Positions 21,771-35,300 of a DNA stretch of 64,000 nt are shown here, one piece after another. Positions within the stretch are counted from its first letter, which is position 1. Each line of letters opens with the position of its first letter. Both the position numbers and the translations under genes were made by a program. The stretch spans positions 4,457,001 through 4,521,000 of the forward strand of contig NC_065423.1 in the NCBI RefSeq assembly GCF_024362695.1, in the 5' to 3' direction. The notes under the pieces were generated by a model that was not told where the DNA came from, did no database searches, and was given only the letters and a program-made list of their open reading frames with translations. The DNA is from Pectinophora gossypiella (lineage: Eukaryota > Arthropoda > Insecta > Lepidoptera > Gelechiidae).

Positions 21771-23391
21771 TATAAAAATATCAATAGTGTGAGTTTGCCC
21801 GCTTAGAAAGTACGAAGTTTAGACAAGCCAAAAAGAAGTGAGTCGCGGAATAAATCTAGGTATTAACACAAAAACTTCGCTACATAGTAGTTATATTAAA
21901 AAAGTAGAAAAAGTATGAGTATTTGTGATAGAAAAGAAAGTATTATCGAGTAAGTAAAGCCGTGTGCACTGGTCCTGATCCTAACGTTACAAGAGGTCGC
22001 AGATACCCTGTGCTGAACTCTCCTTGATATTGTTCTAACGAAACGAAGCGTATTTACTAACCTAACGTACACCTATCTATAACTATTATACATAAACATC
22101 AATTCACATTTTCGCCTGACGCTACATGTACAGTTAGTGACAAAATTATTCAAAAAAAATAAAATATAAAAATCGAAAACAATATTCGAGAAGTTTGTTT
22201 GATAACGCATAAAAATAATAATAATTTGATCTAAAGAATAATATTTGATTTCACTTTTGTGTGCGTGTTTCATTGGTGTTCAATATTACCACTCTCGCTT
22301 CTAACACGACTGCAATCCAATTCTTTTGCTAATATAAAAGTATTCAATTTTAACAAAACAATGTACTGTACTAATAAAGTAAGACTTACAGGAAATTATC
22401 TTCACAAACACACTAGTGATTCTGGCGCGTCTTACTTGACGAGTCTGAAGATTCAGCATCACTTTTTTACCACAATAATAATAAAAGGATGACAAGTACT
22501 TTAGATTCGTCAAATAAATAACTGAGAGCATACCAGAATCAGACTCGTTATAATCTTGAAACACTTCCAGATGACTCTAAAATTAGACCTGGTTTTTGAA
22601 TATTCAATAGGTTTTACTTAGCATCGAAATCCAGATCACTTATAAAATCGAGCTATTCGTAGTCATGAAGTTTTGATTCATATGACGCCATAAATATACC
22701 ATCGAGCGCATTTCTAATTTCCATCTCATGGTTACCGTATTTTCTAGACGCGATACGAAACAATTTTCATTCAATTTTAACTTCCCGATGCTACATTTAG
22801 CACCATACCAATTACATCTAACACATGCGTCTAACCAGATACAATTCAAAGTTACCTGGAAGTTATCAAGAGCTGTTGTCGCGTGTAGGACTGTGTTCTC
22901 TAGTACCGGTTATCCATTGACCTATGTATAAACGCCGGTGAAGTACAGAATTCACTTCAAAATGACCAAAATGCTGGATATAGAGAATCGTAGAAACTGC
23001 TTAGATAAATAAATATTTTTTGCTTGCAACTCTTTTGCGTAGCCAAAATGACATGTACGCGCCACCGAAGTCCGATGAACGCTAAGCTAGTATCGCAGTA
23101 TCTTTTTTTTATTGATTTACTTACGATTTAATTCCGTTAAATTCGGTGAATTTATTCGTAGCGCGTACATTTCCCGCGGAATTATAATAATACATAAATG
23201 TCGTAAGGCCCATATTTAAAATCCAAATCCCATTGTTTAACTATAGTATGTGGAAATCCTTACGAGGATATTTTTTTGACTTGGCTTGAGTGTGTTTGAG
23301 CCTTATCCCGACGTGTATTCCGTAGGCCAATGCGAGTGTATTAAAGTATGGGATGCAACTGTACAGTGCAGGCCGGGGGCGGCGGGCGCAG
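21771..23391. other. Region beyond the Sppl3 stop codon, nothing recognised
   Basis: AT-rich. Minus-strand AATAAA sites at 23113-23108 and near 23150 could serve as Sppl3 poly(A) signals, 240-285 nt past its stop. No other gene or repeat was identified. Confidence 0.4.
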
Positions 23392-26300
23392 TCACACGTC
23401 GAAGTCGGCGCCCGCCTTGCCGCTCGGCGGCGCTATGAACGGCTCACTCCACATTCTTCTCAGGTCACCCTGGTGGAAATTATAAACGTTAATACATTTT
23501 TGAGAGTGTTGTAATATGAATCCGCGAAAGCGTGACTGAATTGAACCACTCTCTCAACCAATAAACCAGTGAATTCGACTTTATGAGTTTGAATTCATGT
23601 TTTTAAAGTATTAAATTCTGATTACTAAACACTGTCTGTGTTTAGTACCTAAAATTGTCGAAAAGCATCTTTTTTCTATTTAACTTATTTATGAATAATC
23701 AAGAAAAACGTAATGATAAGTCCGACATTTTGTCACGTTTTTCTAAGACGTCACAGTGGGCTTTATCATACAAATTACATAGTCACTTCGCGTTTTGACG
23801 TTTAGTAAAAAGTAACTGATTTGACTAGTTGGAAATTGGGCTATTGTTACCTTGACGTAGGCCATGGTGAGCAGCGGCAGCAGCGTGAAGGGCACGAGGT
23901 AGAGCAGCGCGGGCTGCGCCGCCTTGAACACCTCCGCGGACACCGTGGCCGTCAGCAGCCCCAGGAAGTACCCCAGCAGGGAGCAGTGGAAGTACGTCAG
24001 CCGAGACCCCTGCAATAACAGATATTATACTTGTAGATTAAAACAAGAAGACATCATCGACACAGATATATTATCCAATAAAGAGACACAATACAAAGAG
24101 ATTAATAACACCATAGTATAAGAAAACCAGGTATGCTCAATCCCATGACAAGCCGCCATTGCTAGCCGTAAGTGTTACCGTTAAATTGGTATCTCCAACA
24201 TTCCAAGGACGTAAATTTTATTATTGAAAATTAAGTGAATTACTGACTAATAATTGTAAGTAATTACTATTACTTGTCACATATATAACAATCATACTTA
24301 ACGGGATCAACGGCTTAACGTGCCATCCGAAGCACGGAGATATAGGTAACATAGGTAATAATATGTATCGAGGCAGACCACCAGCGCGGTGGGAAAGCAA
24401 TGGAGACTTGCACAGGACCGGAAAGGAAGGCGTGAAAGAAAGGAAGCCTATACCCAGTAGTAGGTGGATATAGGCTGAGTAGATAGATAGATAGATAATA
24501 TAGGTAGTAATATTAGTGTAGTCACCATAGAGCGAGGGCCGGGCACCTGTCCCATTTGGCACACAAGGGTCGCCTTCTTGTACGCGTCGTACCGCAGCAC
24601 GAAGCACAGCAACAAACCCGGCATCACTATGTCTCCTAGACCTGCAATATATTGTGATAAATATAAGTTTAAAAACTAGAGCCGTGGTAGCCCAGTTGAT
24701 AGAACGCTTGCCTCTCACTTTGAGGACGCAGGTTCGAATCCAGCACAGGCTTAAACCAATGATTGTCGAATTTGTTTTCGAATTCATGTTTCGAACGATT
24801 ATCACGTGCTCAGCGGTGAAGGAAACCCACATTCCCGAGAAATACATTTTCGGAGGTATGTGACCTCCTACCCTGACCTAACCTGTATTGGGCTGGTTTT
24901 CCCTTCGCGGGTTGGAAGGTCAAACAGGCAGTCGCTTCTGTAAAAACCTGTCAAATCTTTAGGTTCGGTAAGCGGACCCTGTGAAAAACGGGATAATGCT
25001 AGGGGGATGATGATAAGTTTACCGCTCTAAAAAGTATGAATCATGAAAGTGGGTATATTGCTTCTAAACATCACTATTTGGAAGAATTTCAGAGAATAAG
25101 AAAATTAAACGAAAGTATTTATGAAATTCAAATTCAAAAATATCTTTATTCAGTAGGTAACATAGTTACACTTTGAATCGTCAATATTTACATAAAGAAC
25201 GTCTCATCCGCCTAAAACTACTGCAGCTTCTCACAACCTGTATAGCCGGGGAAAAGAAGCTGCAAGAAAAACCTCGGCACAGGGCCCTAGACGTTCTTTA
25301 AAAAAATAAAAATAAACATAAAATATTGGTATACAATTGAGTAATTCAGCTGCCTAATATCAGTTCTCAGACAGTTAATCCCATGCATTCATATCTTCTA
25401 AATAATCACTAACTTTATAATAACCTTTTTTGTAAAACCTTTTAAGTATCAAACGAAGAATACAGCGCCATCTATATTTTTATTAGAGAACGTGGGCTGG
25501 AAAGTCCCTCTTTGGTACGAGACCACATCCAAGTGTGCTATGAGACTGACCGAGCATGCTGAAGTGTCCCTGGTGGTGCATGGAGGGGAACACCAGCTTG
25601 GCGGGCAGCGACAGCTTGGGCGCGTCCCGCATGGCGCCGCCCAGCTGCAGCCGCCGCGCCACCACGTTCATCGGGTTCTCCGCTGGCCTGCAACCGTAAC
25701 ATAACATACAATACACAATTCTTTATTTCACAGAAGGAACATATAACACAGGAACACAAATTAAACAAACGCTCAAATTTGAAAACTGACGAACCTTTTC
25801 GGGCAGTGACTGTACGTTGCTGTGGCTTTGACGAATGTACTGACCTGGTGGCCACCTTGACCATGACGTTGGTAGTGAAGATGTAGGAGGAGAAGAAGAC
25901 CCAGAACACGTCGTAGAGCAGCAGCCCCGTCAGCAGCAGCGTGGACACCTTCAGGGAAGGCAGGCGGATCAGCGCGATGAAGGTCACGCACAGGCCCATG
26001 CCCATTGCTGGAATGTAAGACAAGAATGTAAGACGACTCTATACATCTGGCTATCTGGAACGCTGCAAGAGCTACCATTTCCTACCGCTAGTACTGAGAC
26101 GAAAGGTGGATTACCAACCCCATCAACCCTGGTGTCAGGGTTTCTAATGAGCCGCCAATGGCTCATGTAACGACTACGTACTTAAGTAAGTAACCGGGAC
26201 CAACGGCTTGACGTGCCTTCCGAAGCACGGATCATCTTACTTTCGGACGATCGGGTGATCAGCCTGTAATGTCCTAACCAATGTGATTTTTGTGATATCT

Positions 26301-29300
26301 CCCCAGCCCAACGCTCAACCACAGGACCGAGTAGGTCGTTATAATTTTTATTTATAATTTATTTATTTGTCTCAAATCAGGAAACAAACAGCGTAAATAA
26401 CAATATAAAAATGCAAATAGTTTGTACATTAGCCAATGAAGTCTCCACTTATAACTAATACATGCATCACTGAGAAGTAGACAGAAGTAATAAATAAATT
26501 AACTAAGTAAGTAATACAAAAAAGAAAGGAAAAGTTGATAATAGTAATAAAAAGTGGGAAAAAGTGATATAGTTACCGTCCATCAGCAGCCAGTGGCCGG
26601 TGAGCACCCACACAGCCACTATGGCCGCGGCTAGTATGGCGGCGGCCAGCTCTGGCGCGGAGTACCGGCCGCACACTGGTACTCTACTGGCGCCCACGCC
26701 CGCCGTGCCCGCCACGTACTGGCACAGCGGGGTCAGCAGGAACGCCAGCGCTGCGCATGCTATTACTGGAAACGAAAGGGAAATACTGTTTTGATATACT
26801 CAATAATATGTTCCCTATTAATTGGGCCGAGGATTAAACATTAACATTATTAACAGTTGTAGCAACCCTAAACCATAGATAAGATAGGTATAGTTTGTAG
26901 TGTATATATATTGAAATATGACCATTCCATGAAATGGTCGAACACATCATAAAATGATCAATTCTACGATCTGGCCACGATATATACATTTAATACTTAG
27001 AATTTCATAATTTATCTTTGGCCTAAGAATCTACCCAATGCGAGAACGTTACCTAAATTATCGATATTCATTACAGTATAGAAATGAGAGTAACAATAGG
27101 TCTAAATTTATTTGGGAATTGTAAGCCGTCCCAAATCAATTGTATGGCCATTGTTTTAGGAAAATTGAAACACTAGGCAATATATTTAAACAGATCTGTT
27201 AACGTAAATGTGCCTTCAATTAACTATACAAGGAATATAAGTTAAAAGTTGCAAGATATCTTTGATTACTTGAGGCTCTACTGACCCCATTAACGATTAT
27301 GGGGGTCACTTTATGTACGTATCGTCAGCTCATAGTGAAAACTTTATAAGCGCCGTTTTGAAAAATCACATTCAGATGTGATTTTTGTTATAATTAAAAC
27401 ACGTAATACCGGGTTCTTACCGCGCTATTATCAGAGATTTTTATTAACAGAAGAACCTTGTAATAATACACAAGCTAGTTTCAATCCAGGTACAAAGTGG
27501 TCTCAATTTTTACCTGGATTGAAATTAATTGGAAGAATCGAGGTTGTGTCGAAGAAAATCACATAAAAATTAGGATTTTTTAAACAGGCGCTTACGAGGT
27601 TTTTACTATGCAGGTTGTTATTGACATCGTAACGTAAACTTTGCCCTCAATGATTCGGATTTTCAGTTCCATACTTTTGCGACGGAAAATTCCACTCGAT
27701 ATTAACTAAGAATCATGAGCCGAATCATCCCCTTCCGTATTCGTTACGATTTCACTTACACCCTATAGGTGAGGCGGCAGTATGTATTGTAGTAAATCAA
27801 AATCATAATCAAGTCACTTCTCAGGAGGAAAGAAAAACATGTTTGTATAAAAAATAATTACATTTTATAATCCCGAGTTTGTTCTACATTCTATTAACGG
27901 ATTGCATTTTTTGTAACTTGGTAAACTATCTACATGGAGGATAGGCTAATAAATAATAATAATAATTAAAAAAAAAACTTATATGTTACGTCCACAGACA
28001 TCCTATAAGCAAGTAGACTCACAATCACTAAGGATTTTTTCTAAAAAAGTGTCCGAACCGTGTTGTATACACGTATACATTAAGTTATGTAGATATTATA
28101 CGTTCGTTTCCTCAAATTAAGATGTTATGGTTGTTAAAATAAAGAGCAATATCGGTTGTACAGTGTTGTCCATTGCGACTTAATTCCATCTTAACACGTC
28201 GCATCGTCGGTTAGTGGTAAGATGCGCCGTGGACGCTTTTTTTAAAGTGATTGGTAGTCTATTTGTTTATATAGGATGTCAATGGTTACGTCGTATACAT
28301 CTTATTAGGGCTTCAATACTAAGAATAACTGTAAGTTTTCTTTAACGGCCATAGGTTGTAAATTGTGCCTGCCCGCCTACTATTCCTATACCAACATAAG
28401 GATTTACAGATGAGTTCTTATACATATAACCTTTAAAAACCAACTTACTAGCAGTACATATAGCGACGAGCGTCTGCATGGAGTCGAAGAAGAAGAACAT
28501 CACAAGTAGCGCGACTGACGAGCCCAGCGGGAAACACAGCGCCTGCATCGTGTTCAGTGTCTGCACATCTGCGGGGAAGCAGAACACTGTCATCATTGAC
28601 ACGTGACGTGTCGCCAGTTCTTACAACGTGCTTAACACTAACATTATATAAAATAAGCCTAAATATGTCCCACTACTAGGCACACGCCTCCCCTCAATGC
28701 CAAGCGGAAAGCACAGCGCCTGCACCGTGTTCAGTGTATGCAAGTCTGCGGGGAAACAGGACACCAGTTATTACAAAATGCTGGGAGTGGAAGAAGCGAG
28801 AATGGTGTCTCAGGATTGTTGCATAGGGAAAACCGTGGTCTCCACTCTAATGATAAATAAGCATTATTTATGTTATAATAAATATGTGGCCGAGTCAACT
28901 AGCTGACCAGCTAGTTCCGGCCACATGCAACAGATGGCGCTACCATTCAATAATGCAGTCCTGAAACGCGCTATCAAAGTTTACACAGCGAGACGCATAT
29001 ATACAACTTCCAACCTAACATTGTTGGATCGTCGATCCCAAATCACCACACTACCAACTTGTGGCTAGTAGTGTACTATGCTCTGTTTGGTACCCCGAAA
29101 ACATCCTTTAGCACAACTTCGCCGCTAAAAATCGCTCCGATTATCCGCTCAAATGTATTTGAGATTAACAGGCCAGAGAAGGTGGCAAGGTGGAAAATCA
29201 TCTCTGCTAAAGGCGTCGTCTGAGAGGATACCTGAGAGAAGCAGCCCCGAGTGAGCCATGGCTTATGAGGAGTTGAGAGTAACTCACTGCTATTGCTAGT

Positions 29301-32300
29301 GGAGGGAGGCGCGGGCTTGCCGCCGAGCAGCGTGGCCTCTCGCTCGCGCTCCGCCCGCTCCCGAGCCTCTCGCTCCATGTTCAGGGAGCGGAAACTGCCG
29401 TACACGATCAGCAACATCGATATCAGACATGCTGATACCCTGCAACACAAGCAACACGCAAAGTTAATAACGCAAGTATCAACATTTAGACCTCATCAAC
29501 TGTAGTTCGTAGAATGGCATCAGAACAGAAATACTCATGCTTCTCAAATACTAGATCCTAACTAATATATGTCTTGTTTTTAGATTCTAAAACACTATAA
29601 TTATATGTCTGGGATGGTTTTGAAAAACTCAAAAGCGCGGACTTACTAGAACACCTCGCCTTAATAAATATAATAGCATCAGCGACGACGCAAACGAAGT
29701 ATATTATTTTAAACCTGGTATTATATTTAGTCATCCTTTTGTAATATAGCGGTAAATGTATTTGTAATAAATAAATAAGATTAGTTTGAACATACCAAGT
29801 GATATACCAAACATAGTCTTCTTCCATCGATACTATTGATCTGATAAGGATTGACGTATAAGCTCTTGTTGCCACCAGGTTTTAGTAAAGATTATGTAAA
29901 TAAATCCAATATAATAAGGACATAAATGAAAAACTCACTACTTATAATTTTCAAATAAAAAAATGAATTAAAAGGCCGTACGCCGATGGAACTCTAGGAT
30001 AAACTAAATCTCGCATTGGAAAGCAAAAAGAAAAGGTAGCCTCTGCCATGATGTCACTATCATCCATTCGAGTCCCACGGCTTTGTTCTTGGAGACAATG
30101 ATCAAGACGCATAGTGTCACACTAGATTTTGGTATGTTATGTCAATAGTTATAGTATACTGATGAGCAACGGGTCGTGGCAGTCACAAACATAAAATCGC
30201 AATACGTTCAAACCTATTTAAGATGAACTGGACGGGTTCAAGACCCGTCAGTCAGGATTATTCGATTCAATTAGGTTTCCCTTTATTTAAGAAATTTTCA
30301 AAGTGAAATAATAATGTATTGGAAATTAACTACGCAAAAATCTTTGTAATACATTCAAGCTACTTAGTTTGAGACAAAGTTTTTTAGACCACCTTTATGA
30401 CGTTTGTGCCCGATCCGTTAATTTTGCTCGCAAACGTGAAAAACGAATGAAAAACTGCTTACAAAAGAAAAGTGAGAGTGGCAACGCATTTCTAAGTCGA
30501 ATATACATTGGTTAAGAACATAGTTTTATTCAGGCAACGTCAACATCTGCGGTTGATTTGCACACGCGCGAAATTAAGAGTGCACCTGTGCATATTCATT
30601 ATTTACCTCACACTCGTAACACGCACGAACTTTCAAACTATGGTTATAATACGTTACTTCATACTTTCCATCGCGATCGAGGTTTTACGAAAACAGTCGA
30701 TTTATTTCGAAACGTTCAGCCGAAACTGGTCAGCCGGCCAATCGATATCAGCGGTAAAGCGACACGAATTTGAGATTTCAATAGATTACGTACATCGTTT
30801 CTCCCCAACGGCCTCAGAAATCAGCTATTATGTAACTGGATCCGTTATTAATCGCAACAAACGTTGCGTTTCTCTTCACCGTTTAACCACATTAGCCGTG
30901 AAACGAAACTATAAAGTATGTAACCCGAGCCTAGCGTATGAAGTTCTCAATTTAACGGGTACAACTGGCTACATCTGGCCCAATGAATAACTGTTAACCT
31001 TTATTTTGTATTGATAGTTGAAATGTTTATTTGTTATGAGATACACGGCAAATATTTACTGAATAGTTACAACAACAAACAGTATAGTACACGGCTAAAA
31101 TTTTATTGAGATGTAGTGTGTTATATACAAGCAGAGGTTTAAAAGGTAATCTAGATATCCTTCTCCGGCCCAGATTTCCAGACGCGTTTGGATTTATAAA
31201 AGTCTTTAGTAAGACGATATAGGAACGGTAAAATAAACATAAGAAATCTTTTTTGTTTGAGTATGTATAGTACCTACTTCCTATTCATGCAATAGTATGC
31301 ATGCAAACATACCCCCAAATAAAGTTATACTATTCTATTCAAATGCCCGAGAAAATGTGTTTTCGTTAGTGATCTATTTTGTAATTGGATTGGTTTTCCA
31401 TTTTCCAATTCAGACTATGAGCACCATTCTTAAGATTTATATATAAAACTTATTTAGTATTCTATTATAAAGAATATAAAGTTCCTAAAGATTTTGTTTT
31501 TTGACGACACGAAGTTTCTCAGTCAGTACGAGTATGGACAATGGGCGTCAGTTCTTTTTTTGTTTTTTTTTTTTAGGAATTCCAAGAAACAACCAGAACT
31601 CGTTTTGTACTCTTGAAACAATAATAAAATTGTAAAATGTCATTCAACCTGATAATGTATTTGTGCTATAATGGCACTCTTCCTTGCCAGCGAATAAGGA
31701 AGTGCTATGTAAACTCACGACAAAATGCTGGTTGTACGTTATAATTTGATTAACTTCCTGCGATTATTGCTGGTAAATATTTATGTGAAAATTATAAGTA
31801 GATCAAAAGTGACATAAATATTATATAACACACGGACGTTTGGTAGAAGTTTCTAGACTTCACCACCGTGACGTCCCTAAATGGATGTGGTAGACTATTG
31901 CTCCAAAATTTAAAAATCGAATTATCCGAATTATTTCATGTACGGTATTCGAAAGATCACTTGAATGAAAATTAATTATTCATACTGTTCATACAATTAT
32001 TCGATATTCGAATTATTTTTGACCGAAATAATGCATTCGAATGTTTTTTGTTTATTTAAATTGTGCAATATTACCTTACAGACCCTTAGGTTTGTCTTAG
32101 AAGCGGCCTCTTGGTAATAGAGTCCACATTAACTTAACTTATTCTGTACACAAGGCATATTATAACATTTATGTTTTGGAAATTAAATTTTCGCTTTCCA
32201 AGCACCATTAAACCAATTTCTAAATTCATTAGTGTAGGTAATAATAATATTATTATAACAATTACACAATACTGTTGATAAGGCACTGCGCCATAAGACA

Positions 32301-35300
32301 TAAGTGTATTACGTAACATAGTTAATTAATATAATGGCAAAGATTATATTAAATACAGTTTGTTTGAAACGTAAAAGCTGCACTTATATCTGCCCTAAGG
32401 CGACAATTTGGTAAGCTTGCGAATACATCTCTCTCTCTCTCTCTCTACACACAGTTCGATAATAAGCAAGCAGCATGGTACATTCTCACAGATATACCAT
32501 GGTACATGACCTCATACAATATTATGTCGCAAGCGCAACCTATGCACAAGTTATACCAAAAGCAGCCAAAGGTTGCTGTGACGATTTGTTCATCTGTCTA
32601 ACCTTTTAGGGATAGTGACTGCATATGCGTAAACAAAAAAGTCAATTGTTTCGAATTCAACGCACCAAAATAATACACCTTGTTTGTAAATAATATGAAA
32701 ATCTAAACAAACATTGCGAGCTGTCTAATTATTTGATTTCACTTCGACCTCTATAGGTACATCGTAACATCATCACATGCCAAGAAGGTGACCTTAACGT
32801 GTCATAATCATTTAATTTATTTATTAATATTATGATTTAGCTGTTAATGATTTTGGTCATTAGTATTTTTCCATTATACAACTAATAATGGCCCCGATTC
32901 CTGCAGACATCACCTAATTTTATTTTAAGTTATATCCGTCATTTTCTTATCCGTCGAAAAGGAAATAGACAGATGATTGTCAACAAGTTAATTTTAAAAC
33001 GATGAATAACCCGGGCGAATAAAATAGGCATCTCGCTGGTATGTAATCCGTTTGACGTGCTGTCTACTTAACTCTGTCGGGTTATTGGCCGAAGTAAAAT
33101 TTTTAGACGGTTGTTTTAGATTTCTGCTTAAAATTAACGTGTATTCCATAAATTTTATGCCTGACGATTACCCGTCCCTTTCTTTTTCAACGGATAAGAA
33201 AATGGCCCCGATTCCTGCAGACACCGCCTAATTTTATTTTAAGTTATATCCGTCATTTACATATCCGTCGAAAAGGAAAGGGACGGATGATTCACAGCTC
33301 TTAATTTTAGGAAGAATGAGTGAATAACCCGGGCGAATCAAAAGGTACGTCGCTGGTATGCAATCCGTTTGACGTGCTGTCTACTTAACTGTGTCGGGTT
33401 ATTGACGGATGTAAAATTTTTAGACGGTTGGTTTAGATTTGTGCTTAAAATTGACGTGTGTTCCATTAAATTTTATGCTTGTCGATTACCCGTCCCTTTC
33501 TTTTTCAACGGATAAGAAAATGACAGGTATACCTTAAAATAAAATTAGATGGCGTCTGCAGGAATTAGCACCATTGTAGGTATATGCCACTCTACTCCTG
33601 ATTTCTACTCAAGAGAGGCCTAGACTGACTAAGGGGTCGTGGTAGCCCAGTTGGACGAACGCTTGCCTCTCACTTTGAGATCGCAGGTTCGAAACCCACA
33701 CAGGCTTAAACCAATGATTTTCGAATTTATGTTTGGTTCATTAAATGATTATCACGTGAGCGGTGAAGGAAAACTTCGTAAGGAAACCCACATGACCGAC
33801 AAATTCGCGTTTCGGAGGTACGTGACCTAACCTGTTTTGAGCTGGACGATAGATGAATGTAGGGAAAGCAAGAGAATCGTGTCAGGATCTAAGTAAATGG
33901 AATTTCCGTAGTCTCTGCTTACCGTGATAGGAAACAGGCGTGAGTTTATGTATGTATTTTAAAGACAGATATGAATTTTATATTGAAGTGACAGTTTATC
34001 GCCTATAAATTGTCTTCTTCTTCTATCGTGTGGCTTGTGAGGTGGATGACCAATCTCATCAACCCTGGTGTCAGGGTTATTATTGAGCCGCCAAAGGCCC
34101 CTGACGTAACTCAAGTAACGACTACGTACTTAAATCAGTAAGTAGTAACGTGCCTTCCGAAGCACAGATCATCTTACTTCTGGACAACCAGACTAGGGAT
34201 CACAAAGCGATACGTCCCCACCGGTATTCGAACCTGGGACCTCCGGATCGTGAGCAGAACGCTTAACCATTGGACCACGGAGGCCAACTGACTGTATGTG
34301 CGTAACAGGTTTAGTCTAGATTTAAACAAAGTCACGCATCGAGCAAGTCGCTCCCAGTAGGTCAAAAAGATTGACGTTTTGCACTGGCAGTGTCAAGCGT
34401 GGGGTCATTAAATTTTATTGGGCCGTCAAGCACTGTTTACGACTGAATCGGCAGACGGCCGTGATTATTGATAGACTCTACCTGTTGTCTCGAACTGTAA
34501 TCAGTTCTCGAATTTAAATAATCAAATTCATAATAATATTAAAATGCATCATATCGATTTTATTTTTACTCGAGTAAGTAATCGATTTGTGGGTTATTTA
34601 TGCCAACAAACACTGGCCAGAAAAAAGTTGATGCTTTTGGCGGGCTGTCATTACGAAAAAACTAAATAATTTTCAGAGAACAAATGAAAGTACATGTTTA
34701 TGAATGGTCCACGACACCTGTTGGACTTAAAATGTTTTTTCCTTTAATTAGGTGGAAAATTGAAAAACCATCGACGTCCGGCGACCTGGGGCCTATTTCA
34801 CAAAACTTACAATTGTAAGTTACAACGACAATTCGACGTACACTGCTTACGGTCATTTAAGACTAAGGTTATCCACTTTGGTCTTGGGTCCTAACCCAGA
34901 GGGCGGACAGTTACCGTTCTATACGCAGTCTTCTTTATTATATGCTACAAGGTAAAAAAGTTACATGTAAAGTATGCATCCCATTACCTATATCAACCCT
35001 AGAAGGGACAACCGCAATTAGTAAGTAAGTAACGGCAAAATTTCACAGGCGACTACCAATTTACTATTGTTCTTTTTACAGTTATCTATAGGAAGTCAAT
35101 ACTATAGATTTACACAGTATGTTTTCACTGGAATCACAGTTTGTCTATAACAATGTCAATTGTTCCACGGTCTAATACTAACTATGCAGCTCTATTGGAG
35201 TGTCACAAGAAATTCGGACCACGAAACTTGCGGCAAACGACAATTATACGCGTCATATAATTTCCTACAGATTCTATTTAGAACGAAAATGATACCTAAG

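Noticed and set aside
24221..24847. 208-codon minus-strand frame overlapping Sppl3 exon 7
   Set aside because: It is read in a different frame from the conserved exon and runs through LINE and MITE pieces; the conserved GLGD exon explains the region.
29558..29875. 105-codon minus-strand frame in Sppl3 intron 1
   Set aside because: Low-complexity, AT-driven composition and no family resemblance; the exon 2 acceptor and exon 1 are explained without it.
32425..32450. (TC)n microsatellite
   Set aside because: An ordinary short run; noted only for completeness.
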